Counted from the stretch's first letter, positions 32,596 through 41,491 are shown. The stretch: DNA of 58,188 nt from Caballeronia sp. SEWSISQ10-4 2 (GCF_030464885.1 NZ_JALPRJ010000055.1:1-58188), one strand, 5' to 3'. A program made the numbers and translations. The notes: a model not told the origin generated them from the sequence alone.

Positions 32596-33471
32596 ATGAC
32601 TACCGAACTCAACTATCTGCGCACGTGGATCGGCCGAACCCAGGCTGAGCAGGAACTCGTCTCCCCTCGTCTTGCGCAACAACTCGCCGCTACGCTGGAC
32701 TATGAGGACGTGCCGCGTGCCGGCTCTGCGTTGCCTCCCCTTTGGCACTGGGCGCTCTTTCCTCACATCGTTTCGCAACCGCAGGTTGGCGTGGACGGGC
32801 ATCCGAAACGCGGTGGATTCCTGCCGCCCGTGCCATTGCCCCGCCGTATGTGGGCAGGCAGCCGGGTCCGGTTCGAGCGGCCGCTCGTGGTCGGCAGCCT
32901 GGTCACCAGAACCTCGCAGATTGTCGACGTCGCCGCCAAGGAAGGACGCACCGGAAAGCTCGTGTTTGTGCGTCTGCGTCATGAGCTGGAAGACTCGGAA
33001 GGTCCGCTGCTTTCCGAGGAGCAAGACGTTGTGTATCGCGAGTCCGCGACGACTGCGTATAGCGCGGCGAACGGTCCAACGGCGCCCGTAGAGTTCACAT
33101 GGAAGCGGGATATCGTGCCGGACCCGGTCCTCCTGTTTCGCTACTCCGCCGATACCTTCAACGGACATCGTATTCACTACGACCGGACCTACGCTCAGGA
33201 ACAGGAAGGCTATCCCGCGCTGGTCGTACATGGGCCGCTGACTGCAACTTTGCTGGTCGATCTCGTCCGACGCAGCCTTCCGGGCGAGTCGATCGCTTCG
33301 TTCTCGTTCAAGGCGGTCAACCCGCTCTTTGACTATGCCCCCTTTCATCTATATGCCGTGCGCCCGGCCGGATCGAACGAGGTGAGGCTTTGGGCGGCCA
33401 ATTCCGAAGGCGTGTTGTGCGTCGATGCAGCGGCAACACTAACGGCACCCGCACGTGCTTTTCAAGAATGA
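32596..33471 (+). CDS. HTD2/MaoC-type hydratase (mesaconyl-C4-CoA or itaconyl-CoA hydratase-like)
   Basis: A 291-residue double-hotdog protein with an FAS1/HTD2-type N-terminal half and a MaoC-like C-terminal half. The hydratase motif is visible as D186-TFNGHRIHYD at 186-196 with H191 and H194, and VVHGPLTATLLVDLV at 211-225. Known relatives hydrate mesaconyl-C4-CoA or itaconyl-CoA to citramalyl-CoA in the 3-hydroxypropionate cycle and in itaconate degradation. It leads an operon with a CoA-transferase and a CitE-type lyase, the two other enzymes of itaconate or mesaconate breakdown. The reaction is inferred from family and context. Confidence 0.85.
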   Translation: MTTELNYLRTWIGRTQAEQELVSPRLAQQLAATLDYEDVPRAGSALPPLWHWALFPHIVSQPQVGVDGHPKRGGFLPPVPLPRRMWAGSRVRFERPLVVGSLVTRTSQIVDVAAKEGRTGKLVFVRLRHELEDSEGPLLSEEQDVVYRESATTAYSAANGPTAPVEFTWKRDIVPDPVLLFRYSADTFNGHRIHYDRTYAQEQEGYPALVVHGPLTATLLVDLVRRSLPGESIASFSFKAVNPLFDYAPFHLYAVRPAGSNEVRLWAANSEGVLCVDAAATLTAPARAFQE

Positions 33472-33491
33472 AACCGAAGGAGTAGAGACAA

Positions 33492-34652
33492 GTGTTGGCT
33501 AACGTTGACCCCTATCAGGACATTCGCGAAGCGATTCGCGATCTGTGTTCCAACTTCCCTGCCGGGTATTTCCGCAAGGTCGACGAGGAGCGCGCCTATC
33601 CCGAGACCTTTGTGCAAGCCCTGACCGACGCCGGTTGGCTGGCCGCCCTGATTCCGCAGGAATATGGCGGCTCGGGACTCGGGCTAACCGAAGCGTCGGT
33701 GATCATGGAAGAGATCAACCGCAGCGGCGGCAATTCCGGCGCGTGCCACGGGCAGATGTACAACATGGGCACGCTGCTCAGACACGGCTCTGCCGAGCAA
33801 AAGGCTCGCTACCTGCCGGAAATCGCTAGCGGAAAGTTGCGGCTTCAATCGATGGGCGTGACCGAGCCAACGACCGGCACCGACACCACCAGTCTCAAGA
33901 CGACTGCAGTTCGCAAGGGTGACAGATATGTCGTCAATGGTCAGAAGGTCTGGATCTCGCGGATTCAACACTCCGATCTGATGATCCTGCTGGCGCGGAC
34001 CACACCGATCGCTCAGGTTGCCAAGAAGTCCGAGGGCATGTCTATATTTCTGGTCGACTTGCATCACGCGGTCGAACAAGGCATGACGGTTCGCCCGATC
34101 CCGAACATGGTGAATCACGAGACTAACGAGCTCTTTTTCGACAACCTCGAGATCCCCGCCGAAAACCTGATTGGTGAAGAAGGCAAAGGCTTCAAGTACA
34201 TCCTTGACGGACTCAATGCCGAGCGGACACTGATTGCCGCCGAGTGTATCGGCGACGGCTACTGGTTCCTCGACAAGGTTTGTAAGTACGTCAAAGAACG
34301 GGTCGTCTTCGGCCGCCCGATCGGACAGAACCAGGGCGTGCAGTTTCCGATCGCCCGCGCGCACGTTAACGTCGAGGCGGCAAGCCTGATGCGCTATAAG
34401 GCCTGCGAGCTTTTCGATGCCAAACAACCCGCCGGCGCGCAAGCCAACATGGCAAAACTGCTGGCCGCCGACGCCTCCTGGGAAGCCGCCAACGCGTGTC
34501 TGCAGTTCCACGGCGGCTTCGGCTTCGCAAACGAATACGACGTCGAACGCAAATTCCGCGAGACACGGCTCTATCAGGTCGCGCCGATCTCGACCAATCT
34601 CATTCTTTCGTATGTAGCCGAGCATCTGCTCGGGCTACCGCGTTCTTTCTAA
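33492..34652 (+). CDS. Acyl-CoA dehydrogenase with relocated catalytic Glu
   Basis: A 386-residue acyl-CoA dehydrogenase with a GTG start after GGAGTAGAG. FAD/substrate segments are MGVTEPTTGTDTTSLKT at 121-137 and VNGQKVWISRIQHSD at 148-162; the C-terminal helical domain has LQFHGGFGFANEYDVERKFR at 337-356. The usual YEGT catalytic Glu near the end is absent: the aligned stretch is YQVAPIS (361-367), with Pro at the Glu position. E244 in LNAERTLIAA aligns with the base used by isovaleryl- and long-chain enzymes. In this operon it may desaturate methylsuccinyl-CoA or a similar branched thioester, giving electrons to ETF. Confidence 0.92.
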   Translation: MLANVDPYQDIREAIRDLCSNFPAGYFRKVDEERAYPETFVQALTDAGWLAALIPQEYGGSGLGLTEASVIMEEINRSGGNSGACHGQMYNMGTLLRHGSAEQKARYLPEIASGKLRLQSMGVTEPTTGTDTTSLKTTAVRKGDRYVVNGQKVWISRIQHSDLMILLARTTPIAQVAKKSEGMSIFLVDLHHAVEQGMTVRPIPNMVNHETNELFFDNLEIPAENLIGEEGKGFKYILDGLNAERTLIAAECIGDGYWFLDKVCKYVKERVVFGRPIGQNQGVQFPIARAHVNVEAASLMRYKACELFDAKQPAGAQANMAKLLAADASWEAANACLQFHGGFGFANEYDVERKFRETRLYQVAPISTNLILSYVAEHLLGLPRSF

Positions 34653-34662
34653 GGGGCTGGAC

Positions 34663-35841
34663 ATGAAACCGCTGGACGGCGTGAAGGTCATCACCCTCGA
34701 ACACGCGATTGCCGCACCGTTTTGTACCCGTCAGCTTGCCGATCTCGGTGCAAGAGTGATCAAGATCGAGCGCCCCGGTACAGGTGACTTCGCGCGCGCC
34801 TACGACGAGCGGGTACACGGCATGGCCTCGCACTTTGTATGGTGCAACCGCTCGAAGGAAAGCCTCACGCTGGACGTCAAGGCCCCGCAGGCGCAGGGTA
34901 TCTTCGAGCGTTTGCTCGAAGATACCGACGTGCTGGTGCAGAACCTGGCACCCGGCGCCGCCGCTCGACTGGGGCTGTCTTACGAAGCGCTGCATGACAA
35001 GTATCCTCGCCTGATTGTCTGCAACATCTCGGGTTACGGATCCGATGGTCCGTATCGCGACAAGAAAGCCTACGATTTGCTGATCCAGAGCGAGTCCGGT
35101 TTTCTTTCGATTACTGGAGGCCCGGACTCGCCTGCGAAGGCCGGCTGTTCCATCGCCGATATCGCTGCAGGGATGTACGCCTATACGAACATCCTCGCCG
35201 CGCTTCTGCAACGTTCGAAGACGAGTTTGGGAAGAGAAATCGACGTCTCGATGCTTGAGAGCATGGTGGAGTGGATGACGTATCCCCTTTACTACGCATT
35301 CGATGGCGCATCGCCGCCACCTCGCGCCGGAGCCGCTCACGCGACCATCTACCCCTATGGCCCTTTCCCCGCCGCGGATGAGAAGACCGTCATGCTGGGA
35401 TTGCAGAACGAGCGCGAGTGGGGCGTCTTCTGTGCAAAGGTTCTGCTCGCACCTGAGCTCGCTACCGATCCGCGTTTCAGTTCCAACTCGAAGCGGGTGG
35501 CGGCGCGCGAGGCACTGCGCGACATCATCGTCACCGCATTCAGCAAACTGACCTCGGAAGAAGTCATCAGCCGGTTAGATCACGCGCAGATTGCCAACGC
35601 ACGGATGAATGATATGGCCGACGTGTGGGCGCATCCACAGCTTAAGGAACGCAATCGCTGGGTGAACATCGACTCGCCTGCCGGCTCCATTCCGGCCTTG
35701 CTGCCGCCAGGCATCGGTACGGCATCCGATGTCCGACTCGACCCCGTCCCCGCACTGGGCCAACACACCGAAGCCCTTTTGAGCGAATTGGGCTTTTCGA
35801 ACGATGCTATCCGCGGACTTCGTGACGCGGCCGTCGTATAA
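34663..35841 (+). CDS. Class III (CaiB/BaiF-type) CoA-transferase
   Basis: A 392-residue family III CoA-transferase. It begins PLDGVKVITLEHAIAAPFCT and has IKIERPGTGDFAR at 34-46; the catalytic Asp forming the aspartyl-CoA anhydride should be D166 in KAGCSIADIAAGMYAY. Family members move CoA between carboxylic acids; succinyl-CoA:mesaconate, malate and itaconate transferases belong here. It follows the acyl-CoA dehydrogenase by 10 bases and precedes the MmgE/PrpD gene by 23. In this operon it should activate the free diacid with succinyl-CoA as the likely donor. Confidence 0.92.
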   Translation: MKPLDGVKVITLEHAIAAPFCTRQLADLGARVIKIERPGTGDFARAYDERVHGMASHFVWCNRSKESLTLDVKAPQAQGIFERLLEDTDVLVQNLAPGAAARLGLSYEALHDKYPRLIVCNISGYGSDGPYRDKKAYDLLIQSESGFLSITGGPDSPAKAGCSIADIAAGMYAYTNILAALLQRSKTSLGREIDVSMLESMVEWMTYPLYYAFDGASPPPRAGAAHATIYPYGPFPAADEKTVMLGLQNEREWGVFCAKVLLAPELATDPRFSSNSKRVAAREALRDIIVTAFSKLTSEEVISRLDHAQIANARMNDMADVWAHPQLKERNRWVNIDSPAGSIPALLPPGIGTASDVRLDPVPALGQHTEALLSELGFSNDAIRGLRDAAVV

Positions 35842-35864
35842 CTCCCAGTTAAGGTAAGCCTGTT

Positions 35865-37241
35865 ATGAGCAACACACAGATTCTTGCTTCGTTTGCGGCC
35901 AATCTCGAGTTTGAACAGATCCCCAAGGACGTCGTAGCACGCACGGAAGACCTCTTCCTCGACTGGTTCGGATCCGCATTGGCTGGTCGCGGAGCGCGCC
36001 CCGTCGAGACGATCCAGAAACTCGCATTGGATTTCGGCCCGCAGTCCGGTGCCTGCGAAGTTCTGATCTCCCGCCGAACCAGCAGCCCGCTCTTCGCGGC
36101 CATGATCAACGCCGCTGCATCGCACTTCGCCGAGCAGGATGACCTCCACAATAGTTCAGTCCTGCACCCGGCAACCGTCGTTTTCCCGGCGGCATGGGCC
36201 GCCGCTCAAGCACTCGGCAGAAGCGGCAAAGAGTTCATTGCCGCATCCGTCGCAGGTTATGAAGTGGGTATCCGCGTCGGTGAATTCCTCGGTCGATCGC
36301 ACTACAGGATTTTTCATACCACCGGGACCGTGGGTACGATCGCGGCTGCGGCGGCGGTCGGCAGGCTTTTGCGGCTGAGCAGCGAGCAGATGGTGAATGC
36401 GTTCGGCTCCGCCGGTACCCAGGCAGCCGGGCTCTGGGAATTTCTGAAAGACGCTGCGGACTCCAAACAACTGCATACGGCTAAGGCTGCGGCGAACGGT
36501 CTCCTCTCAGCCTACCTGGCAGCCGACGGCTTCACGGGCGCGAACGATATCTTCGAGGGCGGGAAAGGCATGGGCGCCGGCATGTCCGCGCAAACGCATC
36601 CGGACAAACTCGCCGACGCACTCGGCACGCGCTGGGCGCTGATCGAAACATCGTTCAAGTATCACGCTTCCTGCCGGCACACGCACCCGGCGGCCGATGC
36701 CCTGCTGCAGGTCATCAAGCGGGAGCAGATCGCACCGGACGACATCGAGACGGTGGTGACGCATGTTCACCAGGCCGCCATTGATGTCCTCGGACCGGTA
36801 ACCGACCCGCAGACAGTTCATCAGGCGAAGTTTTCCATGGGCACTGTGCTCGCCGTGGTTGCGGAGTTTGGCCACGCGGGCGTGCGAGAGTTCGACGCCC
36901 ATTACAAGGAAGGCAGGATCGCGCACTTCTGCAAGAAAGTTTCGATGGTGCTCGACCCTGAGGTCGATACGGCCTATCCGTCGCGCTGGATCGGCAAAGT
37001 CACCGTTCAGACCAAGGATGGCCGCACTTTCGAAGGTCGCGTGGATGACCCCAAGGGGGATCCAGGCAACACTCTCACGCGCGCCGAACTCGAGCATAAA
37101 GTGCTCACGCTTGGCTTGTATGGCAATGCGGCCACCGAGGACGAACTCAAGCGCACCATTGCGTCCGTATGGGCGATTCGCGATGCGATCGTCGTCCCCA
37201 AACTGCTCCCCGAATCGAAACTGGAGGCTCATCATGGCTGA
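35865..37241 (+). CDS. MmgE/PrpD family protein
   Basis: A 458-residue MmgE/PrpD-fold protein, full length. It begins with an N-terminal helical domain (EQIPKDVVARTEDLFLDWFG near residues 19-38), DDLHNSSVLHPATVVFPAAW near 93-112, and KYHASCRHTHPAADALLQVI near 264-283, where family active-site residues lie. The family includes 2-methylcitrate dehydratase, cis-aconitate decarboxylase (itaconate-forming) and an iminodisuccinate epimerase-related group. The operon context (C5 diacid CoA chemistry) makes a dehydratase, isomerase or decarboxylase acting on a branched tricarboxylate or dicarboxylate likely. Its end overlaps the lyase gene by 8 bases. Confidence 0.9.
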   Translation: MSNTQILASFAANLEFEQIPKDVVARTEDLFLDWFGSALAGRGARPVETIQKLALDFGPQSGACEVLISRRTSSPLFAAMINAAASHFAEQDDLHNSSVLHPATVVFPAAWAAAQALGRSGKEFIAASVAGYEVGIRVGEFLGRSHYRIFHTTGTVGTIAAAAAVGRLLRLSSEQMVNAFGSAGTQAAGLWEFLKDAADSKQLHTAKAAANGLLSAYLAADGFTGANDIFEGGKGMGAGMSAQTHPDKLADALGTRWALIETSFKYHASCRHTHPAADALLQVIKREQIAPDDIETVVTHVHQAAIDVLGPVTDPQTVHQAKFSMGTVLAVVAEFGHAGVREFDAHYKEGRIAHFCKKVSMVLDPEVDTAYPSRWIGKVTVQTKDGRTFEGRVDDPKGDPGNTLTRAELEHKVLTLGLYGNAATEDELKRTIASVWAIRDAIVVPKLLPESKLEAHHG

Positions 37242-38061
37242 CCTGGCACCCCGGTCCTATCTCTTCGTTCCTGGCAACCGGCCCGACCGGTTTGCCAAGG
37301 CTGCGGCGTCGGGCGTCGATGTTGTTGTTATCGACCTGGAAGACGCCGTACCTCCCGCCGAAAAGAAGATTGCGCGGGCCGCCCTTGCCGAGTGGCTGTC
37401 GACCAACAGCACGCCGGTCGCCGTGCGGGTCAATGACGTGAACAGCGAATGGTTTCGCGACGACATCGCCGTATGCCGTGCGCCCTCCGTGGCCGCTGTC
37501 ATGCTGCCCAAGACGGAACGCATCGACGATATTTTCCTGTGCGAGTTCGCTGGCAAGCCGACCGACATCCTGCCGATGATCGAGACCGCCCAGGGGTTTC
37601 GGAATGTGGTCGCGATCGCCCAGCACCGGCTGACTACGAGGCTCGTCTTCGGCAATGTGGATTTCCAGCTTGACCTCGGCATCGATGGAGACGATGAGCA
37701 GCTCCTGTACTTTCGCTCACAGATCGTCTTCGCCTCTCGCATTGGCAACCTGCTTTCGCCGGTAGATGGCGTCAGTACCACGCTGGACGATCCCGAGCAG
37801 ATCACGCGCGACACCATCCGTGCAAAGCGGCTCGGTTTCGGCGCCAAGCTTTGCATTCATCCTAAGCAGGTGGCGGCAGTCAACGCTGCCTTCATCCCCG
37901 GCGAGAAGGACGTCGAATGGGCACAGCAGGTTGTCGAAGGCGCCGCTGCATCTCACGGAGCAGCCGTCGCGGTGGACGGCCGCATGGTCGACCGGCCGGT
38001 CATTTTGAAGGCCCAGGAAATCCTCGCAGAGTCCCAGCGTCGTCGGCGCCTTGGCGAATGA
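37234..38061 (+). CDS. CitE-like CoA ester lyase (citramalyl-/malyl-CoA lyase type)
   Basis: A 275-residue HpcH/HpaI-CitE family lyase. APRSYLFVPGNRPDRFAKAA begins the barrel; VVIDLEDAVPPAEK near residues 30-43, the metal-ligand Glu in LPMIETAQGF near 111-120 and the metal-ligand Asp in FGNVDFQLDLGID near 136-148 are in place, with KLCIHPKQVAAVN near 207-219. The ATG at 37234 overlaps the MmgE/PrpD stop by 8 bases, implying coupling. With the hydratase and CoA-transferase it would cleave citramalyl-CoA to acetyl-CoA and pyruvate. Other 3-hydroxyacyl-CoA substrates are possible. Confidence 0.9.
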   Translation: MADLAPRSYLFVPGNRPDRFAKAAASGVDVVVIDLEDAVPPAEKKIARAALAEWLSTNSTPVAVRVNDVNSEWFRDDIAVCRAPSVAAVMLPKTERIDDIFLCEFAGKPTDILPMIETAQGFRNVVAIAQHRLTTRLVFGNVDFQLDLGIDGDDEQLLYFRSQIVFASRIGNLLSPVDGVSTTLDDPEQITRDTIRAKRLGFGAKLCIHPKQVAAVNAAFIPGEKDVEWAQQVVEGAAASHGAAVAVDGRMVDRPVILKAQEILAESQRRRRLGE

Positions 38062-38088
38062 TTTATCAACAGCAAACATCTTACATGG

Positions 38089-38159
38089 GACCGGAGTAAG
38101 TGCTATGTGACCAGAGTAAGCGCTTTGCGCCAACTCTGGTCGACACACTAACTCCGGTC
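38089..38159. repeat. Four-copy nested repeat: two direct 20-mers and two inverted partners
   Basis: GACCGGAGTAAGTGCTATGT (38089-38108) and GACCAGAGTAAGCGCTTTGC (38109-38128) are tandem copies, 16 of 20 identical. Their inverted partners follow: the second pairs with 38127-38141 (GCGCCAACTCTGGTC) and the first with 38146-38159 (CACTAACTCCGGTC). The whole can fold into a long cruciform or RNA stem. It separates the lyase gene from the aldehyde dehydrogenase gene. Confidence 0.85.
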
Positions 38160-38178
38160 GACAGAGGAGACGAAAGTC

Positions 38179-39657
38179 ATGCAACGGTTTGAGATGTTTA
38201 TCAACGGTGAATCCTGCGCGCCGGCTTCGGGCGAATGGTTCGACACCGAGAATCCCTTCACCGACGAAACGTGGGCGCAGATTGCGAAAGGCAACGCGAC
38301 AGACGTCGATCTGGCTGTGCAGTCGGCGCATGCCGCTTTCAGTACAGGACCATGGTCGCAGATGTCGGCGAGCCAGCGAGGTCTGCTGCTTCATCGGGTA
38401 GGTGACCTGATCGCACGCGACGCCAAGCGGCTTGCCGAGCTGGAAGTTCGTGACAACGGCAAGCTCATGGCGGAAATGCTTGGCCAATGCCAGTATTTGC
38501 CGCAGTGGTATTACTATTTTGGCGGCCTGGCGGACAAGATTCAGGGCGCCGTGATTCCGCTCGACAAGAAGGGCTACTTCAACTACACCCGCAACGAGCC
38601 GCTGGGTGTCGTCGCCGCCATTACGCCGTGGAATTCCCCCCTGTTACTCGCCACATGGAAAATTGCACCTGCGTTGGCCGCAGGCTGCACGGTCGTGATC
38701 AAGCCATCCGAGTTCACTTCTGCGTCCACCATCGAGTTCGCCAAGCTCTTCACCGAGGCTGGATTTCCGCCGGGCGTAGTGAACGTCGTGACCGGATTCG
38801 GTGCGGACGTCGGCTCTCCTCTGGTGGAACATCCTCTGGTCAAGAAGATCACCTTCACCGGTGCGGATTCCACTGGCCGGGCGATCAACGAGGCGGCAGC
38901 CCGTCAGTTCAAACACGTGAGTCTCGAACTGGGCGGCAAGTCGCCCAATATCGTGTTCGAAGATGCGGATCTGGAAGATGCAGTGAATGGCGCGGTTTCC
39001 GGCATCTTTGCTGCGACGGGGCAGACCTGCATTGCCGGTTCGCGGTTGCTGTTGCAGACAAGCATCTACGACACGTTCGTCGACAAACTTGTGACGCTGG
39101 CACGGACCGCGAAAATGGGTGATCCGGCGAGTATGGACACGCAGGTCGGACCGGTCACGACGCGCCCGCAGTACCAGAAAGTCCTCTCCTACATTGAAAC
39201 CGCAACGCAGGAAGGCGCGACCTTGCTGCTCGGCGGGAAGCCCGGCAGTGCCCCAGAGTGCGGCAACGGCTGGTTCGTCGAACCCACGATCTTTGGCGAC
39301 GTGAGCAACAACATGCGAATCGCGCAGGAAGAGGTCTTTGGTCCTATCCTGTCGATCATCAAGTTCAAGGACGAAGACGACGCGGTTGCACTGGCCAACG
39401 ACGTACGCTTCGGACTGGGCTCAGGGGTCTGGACGAAGGATATTGGCCGGTCCATTCGTGTCGCCGAAAGGCTGCAGGCCGGCATGGTCTGGGTGAACAG
39501 CTATCGCGCGGTGAGCTACATGTCGCCATTCGGCGGCTACAAGGATTCCGGACTGGGCCGCGAGAATAGCATCGACGCGATCCGCGAGTATCTGCAAACG
39601 AAGAGTGTCTGGATCAATACCGGGGTCAAGACGGCGAATCCGTTCGTCATGAGATAA
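38179..39657 (+). CDS. NAD(P)-dependent aldehyde dehydrogenase
   Basis: A 492-residue aldehyde dehydrogenase of the betaine-/hydroxymuconic-semialdehyde type. The general base is E250 (VSLELGGKSPNIVF), the nucleophile C284 (GQTCIAGSR), and the nucleotide-binding segment ITPWNSPLLLATWKIAPALA is at 148-167. AGAGGAGACG precedes the start. It is 117 bases after the lyase gene, and the gap is filled by the nested repeat at 38089-38159, so it may have its own promoter or be attenuated. The substrate is unknown; it could remove a semialdehyde arising upstream of the C5 diacid pathway. Confidence 0.9.
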   Translation: MQRFEMFINGESCAPASGEWFDTENPFTDETWAQIAKGNATDVDLAVQSAHAAFSTGPWSQMSASQRGLLLHRVGDLIARDAKRLAELEVRDNGKLMAEMLGQCQYLPQWYYYFGGLADKIQGAVIPLDKKGYFNYTRNEPLGVVAAITPWNSPLLLATWKIAPALAAGCTVVIKPSEFTSASTIEFAKLFTEAGFPPGVVNVVTGFGADVGSPLVEHPLVKKITFTGADSTGRAINEAAARQFKHVSLELGGKSPNIVFEDADLEDAVNGAVSGIFAATGQTCIAGSRLLLQTSIYDTFVDKLVTLARTAKMGDPASMDTQVGPVTTRPQYQKVLSYIETATQEGATLLLGGKPGSAPECGNGWFVEPTIFGDVSNNMRIAQEEVFGPILSIIKFKDEDDAVALANDVRFGLGSGVWTKDIGRSIRVAERLQAGMVWVNSYRAVSYMSPFGGYKDSGLGRENSIDAIREYLQTKSVWINTGVKTANPFVMR

Positions 39658-39666
39658 CAAGGAAAT

Positions 39667-39688
39667 GCCCCGCGGAATACTGCGGGGC
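39667..39688 (+). terminator. Hairpin after the aldehyde dehydrogenase gene
   Basis: GCCCCGC and GCGGGGC (39667-39673, 39682-39688) form a perfect 7-bp stem 9 bases past the stop. Only scattered T residues follow, so termination strength is uncertain. Confidence 0.5.
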
Positions 39689-39783
39689 GACTTGAAATTC
39701 TGTCTGGATGATTCGGAAAACGAATGCATCATGCGTTGCCTTGTACAACGCTTCGAGTCACCCCAGGAAACGCTTTGCAAGCG

Positions 39784-40257
39784 TCAGGATTTGATGCCTT
39801 GAGCGGCCTTGGTACTCGGCGCCCGGACCTCCAGCGTGATCCCTGCCCCTTCGTTGACCGTCTTGAAGTACGTGAAGCCGCTTCGATCATCGAGACGCCC
39901 GCGGGCGAGCACATCTAGTCCGGTGCTCGCAGCGAGTTCCTCGGCCTTGTCGCAACTCTCGACAGAAAAGCCGAGATGAAAGACGCCCTCGCCTCGTGTC
40001 TCCAGAAACCGTCGTTGCGGCGTGTCACCTTCTCCCGGCTGGCAAAGCTGCAGTTGGGCGTTGTCGAGATTCGCGAACTTGTAGCGCATCTTCAGAAAGG
40101 CCGGGCGATCGTAACCGTCCAGTTGGTACGCATCCATCGGTGGAAAATCAGCCCATGGACCGACCCCAATCGACTCGTAATACTTCACAGCGTTTTCGAT
40201 ATCGCGGACCACGATGCAGACGTGGTGCAGTTTCTGAAAAATCGGCAGCTTGTCCAT
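39784..40257 (-). CDS. VOC-family (glyoxalase/epimerase-type) protein
   Basis: A 157-residue vicinal-oxygen-chelate protein with two beta-alpha-beta-beta-beta units. Metal ligands are visible as the His pair in KLHHVCIVVRDIEN near residue 8, the His of GVFHLGFSVE near 105 and the Glu of GITLEVRAP near 143. The layout is like methylmalonyl-CoA epimerase and related enzymes. The ATG at 40257 is preferred; one 4 codons upstream is possible. It is convergent with the aldehyde dehydrogenase gene and 85 bases downstream of the quinone-reductase-type gene. An epimerase for a methyl-branched acyl-CoA would fit the neighbouring pathway, but this is speculation. Confidence 0.85.
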   Translation of the reverse strand: MDKLPIFQKLHHVCIVVRDIENAVKYYESIGVGPWADFPPMDAYQLDGYDRPAFLKMRYKFANLDNAQLQLCQPGEGDTPQRRFLETRGEGVFHLGFSVESCDKAEELAASTGLDVLARGRLDDRSGFTYFKTVNEGAGITLEVRAPSTKAAQGIKS

Positions 40258-40342
40258 TGTGAGCATCATCCCTGGTCAGTGTTGACGCTGGGCCGCAGAA
40301 GCTTTCGAGGCTACCGCGGCCCGATTTGAAGTAACGGCAGGA

Positions 40343-41152
40343 TCAACCCGCCTTGGCAATCTTCTTCGGCGTATACGTTTCTGCCGCATCATCATGCGAC
40401 TGGCCGACGCCCGGGTTCCATTGGAAGCCGGAACAGGCCACCACTCCCGGCTTCAGACGCTGGTCCGGACCAAAGTCTGCAAACAGATGAAAGAACAAGG
40501 GCTCCGTGCTCTCAAGCGTGCGCAACCGCGCTGCGTAGGAGTCGAGATACGCTTGCCGCTCCTCGGCGCTCACGCGGCCAGGCATCCACGACACATGCGG
40601 CGGCAGCACATCGAAACCAAGGTAATTGAAAATCCCGTTGTGGATCGGCCAGAGAATGTGATTGATATCGCCGTCCACGCCGTCCGGTTCGTAGAGGCTC
40701 GCCGCCGTTCCCGTCGTGGTCGAAACCATCGCCTTGCGGCCCTTGAACATGCCGGTTTCGTATTTGCGGCCGGTGGCATAGGCGAAACCACGCGTCATTA
40801 CGCGATCCACCCAACCCTTCAGGATGGCGGGCATCCCGAACCACCACATCGGGTACAGGAAGATGATCAGATCGCTCCAGAGCACCTTCTGCTGCTCGGT
40901 ATAGACATCCGGCGTCGGTTTCGTGGACGTCCCGAACATATGCTCCTGTTCCGCCGAAAGATCGAGGAAGTCAGGGTTGAGACGTTCGCCAACAAAGTCT
41001 TCCATGCCGAGCTCGGGCCGCCATTTCAGCTGGTACAGGTCCGATACCTGAACCTCGTGCCCCTGCGCTTTCAGGGTCGAGACAGCTGTGTCTTTCAGCG
41101 CACCGTTGAACGACTTAGGTTCGGGGTGAGCGAAAACGATAAGCACTTTCAT
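40343..41152 (-). CDS. NAD(P)H-dependent quinone-reductase-type flavoprotein
   Basis: A 269-residue flavodoxin-fold oxidoreductase of the NQO1/KefF type. It begins MKVLIVFAHPEPKSFNGALK and has LIIFLYPMWWFGMPAILKGW near residues 95-114, then VMTRGFAYATG, the FAD/FMN-contact region of the family. The ATG at 41152 follows TGGAGTTG; a longer reading frame upstream lacks family similarity. It probably reduces quinones or electrophiles as protection during aromatic or aldehyde metabolism. It is upstream of the VOC gene on the same strand. Confidence 0.88.
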   Translation of the reverse strand: MKVLIVFAHPEPKSFNGALKDTAVSTLKAQGHEVQVSDLYQLKWRPELGMEDFVGERLNPDFLDLSAEQEHMFGTSTKPTPDVYTEQQKVLWSDLIIFLYPMWWFGMPAILKGWVDRVMTRGFAYATGRKYETGMFKGRKAMVSTTTGTAASLYEPDGVDGDINHILWPIHNGIFNYLGFDVLPPHVSWMPGRVSAEERQAYLDSYAARLRTLESTEPLFFHLFADFGPDQRLKPGVVACSGFQWNPGVGQSHDDAAETYTPKKIAKAG

Positions 41153-41491
41153 GCGACAACTCCATAAAAACCGGTTCGTTGAGCGTGCTGGCCGCTGGCC
41201 TGCGCTCGGATTCGCGCCATCGTCGGGTGCAATCCCGTCGCGGTGATCGATTAGGTCTATAGCATTCTGGATGTTTACAAAACTCCGGTCTCGAAGGGGC
41301 TCGGCTAAATTTCGCGGAATTCGGCATAGTATTTGATGACATTCGCCACTTACGGGGCCGAAAAGCCTTTTCCCGTGTGCCGCTCTCCCTTCTTTGGCTC
41401 GCCCCGTGTGGTGCGGAGAATTGCCAAAATTTCCGCACGTCGCTGGCCAGATAGGTACAGGCGAGCGAGCTGCGGTCTGGATCACCTCGGT
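41153..41491. other. Intergenic region, no gene seen
   Basis: The 339 bases between the quinone reductase start and the livF stop should carry the reductase promoter. An A/T-rich stretch with GGCTAAATTTCGCGGAATTC lies near 41310-41330. No convincing gene or strong hairpin was found. Confidence 0.5.

Noticed and set aside
41115..41438. A small minus-strand gene before the quinone reductase
   Set aside because: It overlaps the reductase start in another frame and lacks structure; the region is more likely a promoter.
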